A stretch of 64,000 bases of DNA from Bacilli bacterium (GTDB lineage Bacteria > Bacillota_I > Bacilli_A > RF39 > UBA660), in NCBI GenBank assembly GCA_017406955.1, contig JAFQXM010000012.1, positions 90,390-154,389 of the forward strand, read 5' to 3'. The notes beneath the pieces are model-generated. The model saw only the letters and a list, made by a program, of their open reading frames with translations, was not told the origin of the DNA and did no database searches. A program made the translations under genes and the position numbers. Every line of letters begins with the position of its first letter. Position 1 is the first letter of the stretch. Below are positions 8,370-16,571 of the stretch, one piece after another.

Positions 8370-9060
8370 CCCTCAAACTATCTATAATTTTATCTTTATA
8401 TTTTTTTGTATTTAAATTCTTTTTCTTTATCAATTCTAAATTTTTATTATTTAGTATTACTATCTCATCACATAAATCTAAAGCAAGTTCCAATATATGT
8501 GTAGAAAATATAATTATATGATCTTTTTTTATACTCTTTAGAAGTTTTTTCATATCTTCTTGTACTACTACATCTAGAGAAGTTAATGGTTCATCTAAAA
8601 GTATTATTTTAGGAGAAGAAATAATATTAATAAGCATTTGCATCTTATTCTTCATACCATGAGAATACTCTTTTAGTAGTTTATCTTGTTCTTCTTTAGA
8701 TATTTGTACCATATCAAAGTATTCATTGATAGTTTTCATATCTTTTATTTTATCTTTATTTATTTCTAAAAAGAAACTTAAAAATTCTTTACCTGTTAAA
8801 AATTCAGGAACTGTAGGTGTCGATATAACATAACCAATATCTTTTATATTTAAAGTATTTTTACCATACTCATCTTCCAAAAAAAACTTACCACTATCTA
8901 TATCAATATCTTCATTGATAGAATTAAATAAAGTAGTTTTTCCAGCACCATTTCTACCAATTAATCCATAAATTTTGCCTTCTTCAAAAGTAAAATTTAT
9001 ATCTTTTAAAACTTCATTTTTATCATACTTTTTATTTAAGTTTTCTATTATTAACTTCAT
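8353..9060 (-). CDS. ABC transporter ATP-binding protein
   Basis: ABC ATPase with Walker A GRNGAGKTT, Q-loop region, a signature reading LKEYSHGMKNKMQML (SHGMK in place of LSGGQ, common in ABC-2 type exporters), Walker B KIILLDEPLTSLD and the H-loop IIFSTHI. The start is placed at the ATG at 9060 behind gtggaggtactt rather than the earlier GTG. Two-gene operon with the permease that follows. Confidence 0.85.
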   Translation of the reverse strand: MKLIIENLNKKYDKNEVLKDINFTFEEGKIYGLIGRNGAGKTTLFNSINEDIDIDSGKFFLEDEYGKNTLNIKDIGYVISTPTVPEFLTGKEFLSFFLEINKDKIKDMKTINEYFDMVQISKEEQDKLLKEYSHGMKNKMQMLINIISSPKIILLDEPLTSLDVVVQEDMKKLLKSIKKDHIIIFSTHILELALDLCDEIVILNNKNLELIKKKNLNTKKYKDKIIDSLRDEEHV

Positions 9061-9108
9061 AAGTACCTCCACATTACTATTATAGCAAAAAAAAATAGAT
9101 TTTAAAAT

Positions 9109-10113
9109 CTACTCTTTATTACTATTTAATATATAATTATATGAATCTCTACACATTTCTTCAATACCAAGTTTAGCTTCCCAATTCAATTCTTCTAATG
9201 CTTTAGCTGGATCTGCATAACATGCCGCAATATCACCTGGTCTTCTTTCTACTATCTTATAATTAATTTTAAGGTTATTAACTTCCTCAAAAGTTTTTAT
9301 AATTTCTAAAACACTATACCCATTACCTGTTCCTAAATTATAATAATGAATTCCTTTATCTTTAAAAGTTTTTTCAATTGCTTTTATATGACCATTAGCC
9401 AAATCTACAACATGGATATAATCTCTAACCCCTGTTCCATCTTTAGTATCATAATCACTACCAAAAACATTTAAACACTCTAATTCACCTGAGGCTACTC
9501 TTACAATATAAGGCATTAAATTATTAGGAATACCTTTAGGATTTTCTCCTATTAATCCACTACTATGTGAACCAATTGGATTAAAATATCTTAATACAAT
9601 AATTGAAAAATCTGGATCAGATTTATATATATCTTCTAAAATCATTTCATTCATTAATTTTGTAGTACCATAAGGATTAGTAGTCTGTAATGCAAAATCT
9701 TCTTTTATAGGTAATTCTTTAGGGGAACCATATACAGTAGCACTTGAAGAAAATACTAATTTCTTACAATTGTATTTTTGCATAGCCTTACACAAATTCA
9801 AAGTTGAAACTAAATTATTTTCATAATACATTATAGGTTTTTCAACAGATTCTCCAACTGCTTTATAACCAGCAAAATGAATAACTGCATCTATTTTATT
9901 TTCCTTAAAAATTTCATCAATTGCCATATAATTACATACATCTTCTTGATAAAACTGAACTTGTTTTCCAGTTATTTTTTTTATTTTATCTAAAACATCA
10001 ATATTAGAATTTGACAAATTATCAACAATAACTACTTCATAATCATTATCAAGAAGTTCAACACATGTATGACTACCTATAAATCCTAATCCACCAGTTA
10101 CTAATATCTTCAC
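9109..10113 (-). CDS. galE: UDP-glucose 4-epimerase
   Basis: SDR-type NAD-dependent epimerase interconverting UDP-glucose and UDP-galactose. It has the N-terminal TGGLGFIGSHT Rossmann motif, DVCNY, HFAGYKAVGESV, catalytic S-S-S-A-T-V-Y-G and YGTTKLM (YxxxK), and the RDYIHVVDLANGH block of GalE. 334 residues is standard. GTG start with SD ggaaggtg. The start overlaps the stop of the NUDIX gene by 4 bp (GTGA). It would supply UDP-galactose for the CpoA-like glycolipid enzyme at 2385-3392 if that enzyme uses galactose (inference). Confidence 0.95.
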   Translation of the reverse strand: MKILVTGGLGFIGSHTCVELLDNDYEVVIVDNLSNSNIDVLDKIKKITGKQVQFYQEDVCNYMAIDEIFKENKIDAVIHFAGYKAVGESVEKPIMYYENNLVSTLNLCKAMQKYNCKKLVFSSSATVYGSPKELPIKEDFALQTTNPYGTTKLMNEMILEDIYKSDPDFSIIVLRYFNPIGSHSSGLIGENPKGIPNNLMPYIVRVASGELECLNVFGSDYDTKDGTGVRDYIHVVDLANGHIKAIEKTFKDKGIHYYNLGTGNGYSVLEIIKTFEEVNNLKINYKIVERRPGDIAACYADPAKALEELNWEAKLGIEEMCRDSYNYILNSNKE

Positions 10114-10637
10114 AGATTTTCACCTTCCAAAACTAAATTTTTATATACTTTAATAACTTCTAATAATTCAAAAGCAATCATATCTTCTATTCTTTTATTC
10201 TTTTGTTCTTTTTTTATGAATTCTTCTAATTCTGAAATTTTAATGTAATAAAACTTTAATTTAGTTCTACTCTCTAATTCAGTTAAATTTAATTTGGCAC
10301 CATTAGGTAACTCATCACTTTCAATACTATAATAATATATAGTGTTACAAATATTTTTTCCAGTATTCAAAAAATTTTTATTATATTCTCTAATCATCAT
10401 AAATGGTTCAATTGTCTGTTCGACAGTAATACCTGTTTCCTCACTAAGCTCTCTTTTTAAACTATCTTCTAGTGTTTCATCTTTTAATTGATGACCACCT
10501 GGTAATTGATAAGTATAATTATTATGAATCATCAACACTTCATTATTACTATTTCTAAGAAATGCCTTTACCCTAGTTTCACTACCATCAATATTATCAA
10601 TATTTAAATTTTCTTTATTTATAAATAACCTCTCCAT
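10110..10637 (-). CDS. NUDIX hydrolase
   Basis: NUDIX box visible as GGHQLKDETLEDSLKRELSEETG (G-x5-E-x7-REUXEEXGU) at about residues 70-92, followed by a beta-rich tail. These enzymes hydrolyse nucleoside-diphosphate derivatives. The substrate is unknown. The start is taken as the ATG at 10637 because the upstream TTG lies inside the preceding gene. Operon: exported metalloprotease-like gene, NUDIX, galE, with overlapping junctions. Confidence 0.82.
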   Translation of the reverse strand: MERLFINKENLNIDNIDGSETRVKAFLRNSNNEVLMIHNNYTYQLPGGHQLKDETLEDSLKRELSEETGITVEQTIEPFMMIREYNKNFLNTGKNICNTIYYYSIESDELPNGAKLNLTELESRTKLKFYYIKISELEEFIKKEQKNKRIEDMIAFELLEVIKVYKNLVLEGENL

Positions 10638-11629
10638 CAATATACAAACCTTTCCCAATATTCTATCGTATTAGCATTTACTGTTGCGAATGCTATATCT
10701 ATTTGTTCACTCATATATTTTGCTTTTAACCATATCGGTCTACCATTATATAAACATACAGTTCTACTATCAGCAGTCATATATTCAAATGTAGAAGCTC
10801 TATCTTCTTCTGCTGAAGTCTGTGCATAATTATTAACAAAGTAAGCATTTGCCGATCCAGTATTATTGAATGATAACGAGGAATTAGTATTTCCATATTT
10901 AAAACCACTAGGATTTAAACTATTCCATGTTGTATATCTAACCCCTTTAGAATACATATATCTTTCCATATAATGATATAATTCATGATGAACACTTTCT
11001 TTAAATTGATATTCTGCTGCTAATGAAATAATAACATTTTTATTAGTTGAATCAGTTATACCTGTAACATTATCAACACTATATTTTCGAATCAAATATA
11101 TAGTTAAATTAAAACCACTATTCTTCATTTCTTTAAATAAATTTGATGGATAATAGCTCAAATTCTTATCAAGTTGATTTAAAGATAGTTTTATTGAATT
11201 ATCATCACTTAATGATATAACACTAAGATTTGATACAGTATAACCATTAGTCTCAGTACCATACTTAACACTAATTCCATACTTGTTTTGAATATTTCTT
11301 CTAAGTTGATCATTAGCATCAATAACTACAGTATTATTATTACTACTATTATTACCACTAATATTACTACCTTGTGAATTGTTAACATTATTAGTTGATT
11401 TATTACCAGCAATAGCTGTGTTCTTTTTTGAATCTTTATCTTTATTATCAACAGTAGTGATTGATATAGTTCCATTTTTATCTTTATTTGAAGATAATAC
11501 ATATGTATCTAATTCTGGATTAATCAGTTTTTTGTTATTATTAAAATCAAAGGCTATCCCAGAAAATATCACAACAAAAGAAAGACTAATAATAAGTTTT
11601 ATTAAATTTACCCTATCTTTTCTCTTCAT
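10637..11629 (-). CDS. Exported putative zinc metallopeptidase
   Basis: 330 residues with an N-terminal hydrophobic segment (about 9-26), then a Ser/Asn/Lys low-complexity linker to about 100 and a folded domain. The domain contains ESVHHELYHYMERYMY, a HExxH zinc motif (HELYH) preceded by another His and followed by Glu residues (SAEEDRASTFEYM) that could supply the third ligand. It ends with PIWLKAKYMSEQIDIAF. A secreted or membrane-tethered zinc protease is likely. The family is not named with confidence, but similar small gluzincin-like proteins are common in gut Firmicutes. Confidence 0.62.
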   Translation of the reverse strand: MKRKDRVNLIKLIISLSFVVIFSGIAFDFNNNKKLINPELDTYVLSSNKDKNGTISITTVDNKDKDSKKNTAIAGNKSTNNVNNSQGSNISGNNSSNNNTVVIDANDQLRRNIQNKYGISVKYGTETNGYTVSNLSVISLSDDNSIKLSLNQLDKNLSYYPSNLFKEMKNSGFNLTIYLIRKYSVDNVTGITDSTNKNVIISLAAEYQFKESVHHELYHYMERYMYSKGVRYTTWNSLNPSGFKYGNTNSSLSFNNTGSANAYFVNNYAQTSAEEDRASTFEYMTADSRTVCLYNGRPIWLKAKYMSEQIDIAFATVNANTIEYWERFVY

Positions 11630-11714
11630 GATATCTATACCACCTTATAATAATTGTATCAAAGATTAACACAAAAAAAAAGAGGTTATTTTCTTACTTA
11701 CTCTCTTTTTTTAA

Positions 11715-12677
11715 TTAAGTATTATTAGCTTTTAGTTCTGCAATTTTCTTATTTATAGCATTAGCTTTTTCCATCTCACCTTCGTTAGTATATATACTAG
11801 CCTTAACTGTAAGATCCTCTATAAATCTTTCTACATCATCATACTTGGTTTCTTCTAATTTTAATTCTTCTTCTATATCTTTATCGATAACGTCACCTTT
11901 TAACGTATTAGCAGTACTAACTTCATAATCATAATCATCAAAAATTCCAGTAGTTTGTAACTTCTCTAACTGTTTTTCACAAGAATTTTTTAGTTTCAAA
12001 AACTGATCATCTTTTTTCACCATAATGGCCTTAGGAGCTATTTTTGTATCTTTATTAAATGCATATAGTATATCTGAATTTGACTCAGAATTATTTATTT
12101 CAGTACTAGCTTCAGAATTTTCTACATCTTCTTCCGAATTTGTAGATTCCTCTGCTTCACTACCATTATCCTCAACTTCTTCAGAAATATCTATACTCTC
12201 TTCTAATTCATTATTTTCTAAAGCAACACTTTCTTCGATATTTTTTTCTGATTCAGTACTATTATCATCTGAATCAATATTAAGAACTATATCCTCTTCT
12301 GATTCAATAGACCCACTATCATTATCTATTTTCACATCTGTATTACTATCACTATTTAAATTATCAGACAACGAGTTTTCAATATCAAACGATTCTTCAT
12401 CTTCTGAGTCCTTAACCATCAAATTATTTTTAATATTTATATTATTTAATGATTCAATATCTTTAACTATTATATCAATATTTGATAATATTTCTTCTAA
12501 TTTTTCTTCTTTCTTACTTAATAATTCATTAATTTTATTATTCTTATTTTCATCTACTTCTTGTGACATTTGCTCTTTTAATTTATAAGTAGTCTTCTTC
12601 TCATTATCAACAATATCAAATATTACTGCCTTTATATCAGTAGCAGCTTCTTCATAATCAACATATTCTTTTGCCAT
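11715..12677 (-). CDS. Highly acidic Ser/Asp/Glu-rich protein with helical ends
   Basis: About 320 residues. The N-terminal 80 form a charged coiled-coil (TYKLKEQMSQEVDENKNNK). The centre (about 95-200) is a low-complexity run of Asp/Glu/Ser. The C-terminal 100 form another helical domain. It has no signal peptide or membrane segment and is not recognised. It lies 8-14 bp downstream of the DUF1292 gene and is presumably co-transcribed. The acidic centre generates spurious reading frames on the opposite strand. The start is chosen at the second Met (12677), which is well spaced from gaggg. Confidence 0.5.
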   Translation of the reverse strand: MAKEYVDYEEAATDIKAVIFDIVDNEKKTTYKLKEQMSQEVDENKNNKINELLSKKEEKLEEILSNIDIIVKDIESLNNINIKNNLMVKDSEDEESFDIENSLSDNLNSDSNTDVKIDNDSGSIESEEDIVLNIDSDDNSTESEKNIEESVALENNELEESIDISEEVEDNGSEAEESTNSEEDVENSEASTEINNSESNSDILYAFNKDTKIAPKAIMVKKDDQFLKLKNSCEKQLEKLQTTGIFDDYDYEVSTANTLKGDVIDKDIEEELKLEETKYDDVERFIEDLTVKASIYTNEGEMEKANAINKKIAELKANNT

Positions 12678-12690
12678 AATCATACCCTCT

Positions 12691-12960
12691 TTAATCTATT
12701 TTATTAGCTATTTTCTTAAGTAAATGTTGTACATCTACCCACTCAGTATCTTCTTCTATTTCTTGTATTCTAATAATACCATCATCATTAATTATTCTAG
12801 ATATATATATTATAATATCCTTATTAACACCTTGAGTCTCACCTTTAGTATAAACAATATATTGTCTTGTATCATCTTCAGAATTTAAAAACGTAACCAA
12901 TTCTACTTGATTTTTAATACCTTCACTATTTATAATCTCTATCATTTTTTTATCATCCAT
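12691..12960 (-). CDS. DUF1292 family protein (YrzB-like)
   Basis: 89-residue protein with the DUF1292 layout: an acidic beta-rich domain with VELVTFLNSED, YIVYT and IYISR, then an amphipathic C-terminus WVDVQHLLKKI. Family members such as B. subtilis YrzB usually sit beside yrzL-yrrK. Their function is unknown. Confidence 0.7.
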   Translation of the reverse strand: MDDKKMIEIINSEGIKNQVELVTFLNSEDDTRQYIVYTKGETQGVNKDIIIYISRIINDDGIIRIQEIEEDTEWVDVQHLLKKIANKID

Positions 12961-13024
12961 ATAAGCAACTCCCTCTATTCAAAATAATTATACAAAAAAA
13001 AATAAAATATGTAAACTGAGATAA

Positions 13025-14155
13025 TTACATATTTTTATTCAATTTACTTAATTTTAATAAGTTATTACTAAATGATTCTAAAAACTTATCTATATCTTCT
13101 TTACTAGTTAAATGAGATATACTAATTCTTATACTTGTTTTAGATCTTTCTAAATCATTAGTAACAGTTAAAACTGAATCTGAAATATCACCATTAGAAC
13201 AAGCTGTCTTAGTAGATACATAAATTTCATCATTTTCTAAAGCGTGCAACATAGTTTCAGACTTAATGTTTTTTAAACTGATATTAACTATATTACTAAT
13301 GGGAAATTCATTGCTGTTTATATAAATATCTAACTTACTTAACTCACCAACCAAATACTCATTTAGTTCTTTTACTTTAGACTGCTTTTCACTAAGATTA
13401 TCATAAGCTAATCTTAAAGCTTTCGCAGTTGAAGCAATCAAAGCAGGTGATGGTGTTCCACTTCTATAAATAGTAGTCGACTTACCACCATGTATCAATG
13501 GTTCTATAACAATCTTTTTATCTTTGATTAACCCACCTATACCTTTTAATCCATAAAACTTTTGTGAAGAAAAACTAATTAAATCAATATCTTCAGTATC
13601 AATAATCTCTTTACCAAAACTTTGTGTCATATCACTATGAAAATATGTTTTTGGATATTTTTTAATTATTTCTTTTATTTCATCTATAGGTTGTCTTATA
13701 CCAAGTTCACTACTAATACTAGAAATTGATACCAATATAGTATCATCTGTTATTAATTTTTCTAAATCAACTAAATCAACTAAACCATTACTATCTAGTT
13801 TTACATAATCTATTTTGTACCCTAATTTTTCTAAATATTTTAATGTTTCTATTATTGATGAGTGCTCTAATTTAGTAGTAATAATATGTTTTCCACGATC
13901 TAAGTATTTAAAACATATTCCTTTAATAGCTAAATTATTAGCCTCACTTGCTCCACTAGTATATATTATTTCTTTATTACTAAGCTTTAAAATATCAGAT
14001 ATTTGTTTACTAGAAGCATCTATTAACTTTTTTGCCTCAACTCCCAATTTATGTATAGAATTAGGATTACCAATAAATTTTTTATTTACTTCAACAAATG
14101 TATCTAACACTTCATCATTTACTGGTGTGGTTGCACTATAATCTAAATAAATCAC
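13025..14155 (-). CDS. Cysteine desulfurase-like PLP enzyme (NifS/IscS class V)
   Basis: 376-residue class V aminotransferase fold, mobilising sulfur from cysteine for Fe-S clusters or thio-modified tRNA. Visible features are the start YLDYSATTP, TSGASEANNLAIKG, EHSS, HSDMTQSFGK, the PLP-lysine segment FSSQKFYGLKGIGG, a YRSGTPSP block and the acceptor Cys in STKTACSNG. The His that usually precedes the PLP Lys (xHK) is Gln here. The sister gene at 28577-29695 keeps His. GTG start. It precedes the 14172-14816 protein on the same strand. Confidence 0.85.
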   Translation of the reverse strand: MIYLDYSATTPVNDEVLDTFVEVNKKFIGNPNSIHKLGVEAKKLIDASSKQISDILKLSNKEIIYTSGASEANNLAIKGICFKYLDRGKHIITTKLEHSSIIETLKYLEKLGYKIDYVKLDSNGLVDLVDLEKLITDDTILVSISSISSELGIRQPIDEIKEIIKKYPKTYFHSDMTQSFGKEIIDTEDIDLISFSSQKFYGLKGIGGLIKDKKIVIEPLIHGGKSTTIYRSGTPSPALIASTAKALRLAYDNLSEKQSKVKELNEYLVGELSKLDIYINSNEFPISNIVNISLKNIKSETMLHALENDEIYVSTKTACSNGDISDSVLTVTNDLERSKTSIRISISHLTSKEDIDKFLESFSNNLLKLSKLNKNM

Positions 14156-14171
14156 TGTACCACTTCCTATT

Positions 14172-14816
14172 TTAATTATTATTTTTTTCTTTCTTTAATA
14201 CTTTATTATTTTCTTTCAATATATTTTTTAATTTTACATCTAAATTGTTATTAGTAAAATATTCAACAAAATTTTCTATATACCACTCTTTTAATACTGG
14301 ATCATTCCAATTATTATAATCATACATATGAATATCAAATCCATAAAGATTATTAGAAACTAATTCATGTGGTATTACATACTTATCAATCTTTGGTCTT
14401 CTTGCAACAAAAGAACAATCTTTAAGTTTCTCTTTCATACTTTTATCTTCTACATATTGTTCTTCTCTTACTACAATTTCTGATGGTCTATCAGTATAAC
14501 TAGTAACATTAACGACAGTAGAATAATCTTCTTTATAACCCTTATTATCTATATTAACATTCGGTTCTTCTTTTATCTGATATTTTATAATATTAGATAA
14601 TTCACTATATTCGCCATTTAAAAAATAAAAACTATCATTATTACTACAAGCAATATTAAACTGATCTTCATCATCACTATCTAATAAAATAATATTAGGT
14701 GCAATTTCCTCTTTAATACCATTTATATTAAATGTATCTAATATTTCTTTAAGAACATCTTTAGAACAATCACTTTGTAAATTTTTTGTAACTTTTTTTA
14801 ATTCCGTATATTTCAT
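14172..14816 (-). CDS. Hypothetical protein
   Basis: 214 residues, not recognised. Soluble, mixed charge, with no signal or membrane segment. A Tyr/Asn/Asp-rich C-terminal half (YGFDIHMYDYNNWNDPVLKEWY) looks like a small binding module. It lies between the small helical gene 14826-15086 and the desulfurase, with spacings under 20 bp, so it is part of the same operon. Confidence 0.45.
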   Translation of the reverse strand: MKYTELKKVTKNLQSDCSKDVLKEILDTFNINGIKEEIAPNIILLDSDDEDQFNIACSNNDSFYFLNGEYSELSNIIKYQIKEEPNVNIDNKGYKEDYSTVVNVTSYTDRPSEIVVREEQYVEDKSMKEKLKDCSFVARRPKIDKYVIPHELVSNNLYGFDIHMYDYNNWNDPVLKEWYIENFVEYFTNNNLDVKLKNILKENNKVLKKEKNNN

Positions 14817-14825
14817 ATTTTCTCC

Positions 14826-15086
14826 TCACTTATTAATGTCATTATAATAAACTCTTTCTGATATACTTTCAGATACTAAATCTAAATCCTCTAAAGATTC
14901 TTCGTTCAGTATACTTTCTATTTCTAATAATATGCTTTTTAATGATGATTTATTTTTATAATCAATATTATACTTATCTAAAACTTCCATTTCTTTTTTA
15001 GAAAGAAAAATACCATTACCAATATCTTCTAAAAAATTAGAAGTTAAATCTAGGCTATTAGATATTTCTTTTATATATTCATCCAT
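14826..15086 (-). CDS. Small acidic helical hypothetical protein
   Basis: 86 residues, mostly helical. Leu/Glu/Asn-rich repeats (SNSLDLTSNFLEDIGNGIFLSKKEMEVLDKYNI) resemble short adaptor-type proteins with two hairpins. Not recognised. Its start abuts the stop of the preceding gene, so they are translationally coupled. Confidence 0.45.
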   Translation of the reverse strand: MDEYIKEISNSLDLTSNFLEDIGNGIFLSKKEMEVLDKYNIDYKNKSSLKSILLEIESILNEESLEDLDLVSESISERVYYNDINK

Positions 15087-15604
15087 TATTTACACGAATA
15101 ACCATAATTTCTAAATCTAGTTATTAAATCTCCTTCTTTATAATTATCATCTATTTTCAAACTAATAACATCACTACTTTTTGTATTAGATGCAATCTTT
15201 AATTCTACATCATCATTATAAACCACACTAATATCACTCAAAATAACAGTTTCATTCTTATTAATATCAATACTAACAATTATAGAATTACCTTCCTCTG
15301 AAATTTTAGCCTTCTTTCCTAAATATTGATATGCATCTTTTAAAGCTAATTTAATACTTTTTATATGTTTGTCATCTGTTAATTCATCCGGTAATACTAT
15401 CTTTTTAACTACTTTTAACTCAGATATCTTATTACTATCAAGTGTAGTTTTTACTTTCTCAATGATCTTCACATTTTTATCATACGTAGTAGTTTTACTA
15501 CATTCAATATAAGGTTGTTTTATATTCATAAATAAATAAGTAACTATACTTATTATTATTAATGTAATAATAATTGGAAATATTTTATTTTTTCTTGTAT
15601 TCAT
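15086..15604 (-). CDS. Single-pass membrane-anchored hypothetical protein
   Basis: 172 residues with a short basic N-terminus, one hydrophobic helix (about 8-24), then an extracytoplasmic domain of alternating beta strands with several KTT/SKT turns and an isolated Cys near each end (IECSKTT, GYSCK), possibly a disulfide. Not recognised. The start is the ATG behind aggtggtg, not the earlier GTG. First gene of the 15604 to 13025 operon. Confidence 0.45.
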   Translation of the reverse strand: MNTRKNKIFPIIITLIIISIVTYLFMNIKQPYIECSKTTTYDKNVKIIEKVKTTLDSNKISELKVVKKIVLPDELTDDKHIKSIKLALKDAYQYLGKKAKISEEGNSIIVSIDINKNETVILSDISVVYNDDVELKIASNTKSSDVISLKIDDNYKEGDLITRFRNYGYSCK

Positions 15605-15665
15605 ATATAACACCACCTATTAATATATTATCATATTTTAAAAGAAAAAAACACCAAAATGGTGT

Positions 15666-16061
15666 TTAAATGATATCTATTTTCTTTTTATTACTAGTAA
15701 CTTCTTTTTTAGGTACAGTAATTTTTAACATTCCGTGTTTAAATTCTGCTTTAATATTATCTTGATCTAGGTCACCTAAGTAAAAAGATCTCTTATAGGA
15801 ATTATATGATCTTTCACGACGAATATAATTTCTTTCTTCATTATCACTATTTTCTTCATTAGTTTTTTCTGCTTCAATAGTTAAATATCCATCATCAACT
15901 TCAATAGAAATATCTTCCTTTTTAAAACCTGGAATATCCATCTCAATATGATAATTACCATCTTTTTCATAAATATCACATTTCATATTATCTCCCCTTC
16001 TACTAGGCATAAAATCATCAAAGATATCATCTAAATAAAATCTTCTTGGAATTAAATCCAT
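15666..16061 (-). CDS. Small heat shock protein Hsp20
   Basis: Alpha-crystallin family ATP-independent holdase. It opens MDLIPRRFYLDDIF, the crystallin domain starts MKCDIYEKDGNYHIEMDIPGF and ends with FKHGMLKITVPKK containing the I-x-V type C-terminal contact (KITVP). About 131 residues is normal. Promoter and CIRCE operator directly upstream indicate HrcA control. The ATG at 16061 is preferred for spacing and family start. Confidence 0.93.
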   Translation of the reverse strand: MDLIPRRFYLDDIFDDFMPSRRGDNMKCDIYEKDGNYHIEMDIPGFKKEDISIEVDDGYLTIEAEKTNEENSDNEERNYIRRERSYNSYKRSFYLGDLDQDNIKAEFKHGMLKITVPKKEVTSNKKKIDII

Positions 16062-16085
16062 ACATATCATCTTCCTTTCAGTTAT

Positions 16086-16114
16086 GTTATACCACTTTTT
16101 TTAGCACTTGTCAA
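16086..16114 (-). promoter_or_regulatory. sigma-A promoter of hsp20
   Basis: Minus-strand TTGACA at 16114-16109, 17-bp spacer, TATAAC at 16091-16086. The -35 box lies inside the CIRCE element, so HrcA binding would directly block RNA polymerase. Confidence 0.88.
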
Positions 16115-16127
16115 TAGCGAGTGCTAA
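16101..16127. promoter_or_regulatory. CIRCE operator (HrcA binding site)
   Basis: Inverted repeat TTAGCACTT-N9-GAGTGCTAA, one mismatch from the consensus TTAGCACTC-N9-GAGTGCTAA. It overlaps the hsp20 promoter. HrcA itself is not in the window. Confidence 0.93.
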
Positions 16128-16233
16128 TATATTATAGTTTATGTAAAATACATATTTGTATGCAAAAAAAGAAACTAATGGTTTTTTATACTTTTATAAG
16201 AATTATTATTTATGTATGCTTCTTTTTATAACT

Positions 16234-16262
16234 TTGACAATTATATGTATGTATGCTACTAT
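16234..16262 (+). promoter_or_regulatory. Predicted antitoxin RNA promoter, type I TA copy 1
   Basis: Plus-strand TTGACA (16234-16239), 17-bp spacer, TACTAT (16257-16262). It points into the 3' part of the minus-strand peptide gene, giving a convergent antisense RNA. A promoter of the same spacing occupies the same position in copies 2 and 3. Confidence 0.7.
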
Positions 16263-16372
16263 GAAAGTGTCAAGGAAACTTGAATTAAAAAAGGAATACT
16301 CAACAATGTGAGGTTGAGTACTTACCTTAATTTTGGTTAGCACTTAATCTACATATAGATTGAGTGCCTTTC

Positions 16373-16447
16373 TTACATTATCATTTTAATAATAAGTAGG
16401 ATGATGATAATGATTAAAGAAAAGACTAATAAATCTTTCTTTGACAT
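16373..16447 (-). CDS. Hydrophobic 24-residue peptide, putative type I toxin (copy 1)
   Basis: Encodes MSKKDLLVFS then a run of Ile/Leu and a KMIM end: a charged N-terminus plus one membrane helix, the form of Fst/Ldr/TxpA-type toxins. The SD is buried in the perfect hairpin ACCTCC-TTTC-GGAGGT (16454-16469, seen on the plus strand). 5' and 3' flanks pair long-range (GGAATACTTAA with its complement downstream). A second stem AATCTAxxTAGATT lies just after the stop. Copies at 45595-45669 and 59678-59767 share sequence and layout, which is why such a short frame is called. Function is inferred from architecture only. Confidence 0.7.
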   Translation of the reverse strand: MSKKDLLVFSLIIIIILLIIKMIM

Positions 16448-16540
16448 TATATCACCTCCTTTCGGAGGTAAGCACTCAAGTGTTAAGTATTCCACTTAAA
16501 TTATTTACAAAAATTAATTGTTTTTCGACTAATTCATATA

Positions 16541-16571
16541 AAAAAGAAACTATTTTTTAGTTTCTTTTTTA
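16541..16571 (-). terminator. Bidirectional terminator after phosphoketolase
   Basis: GAAACTA-ttttt-TAGTTTC stem with A-run on one side and T-run on the other. It ends the phosphoketolase transcript on the minus strand and could also end the antitoxin RNA of copy 1 on the plus strand. Confidence 0.8.

Noticed and set aside
12025..12588. 187-codon Ser/Leu-rich frame on the plus strand
   Set aside because: It is the antisense shadow of the acidic Ser/Asp/Glu protein on the minus strand. Low complexity with no SD.
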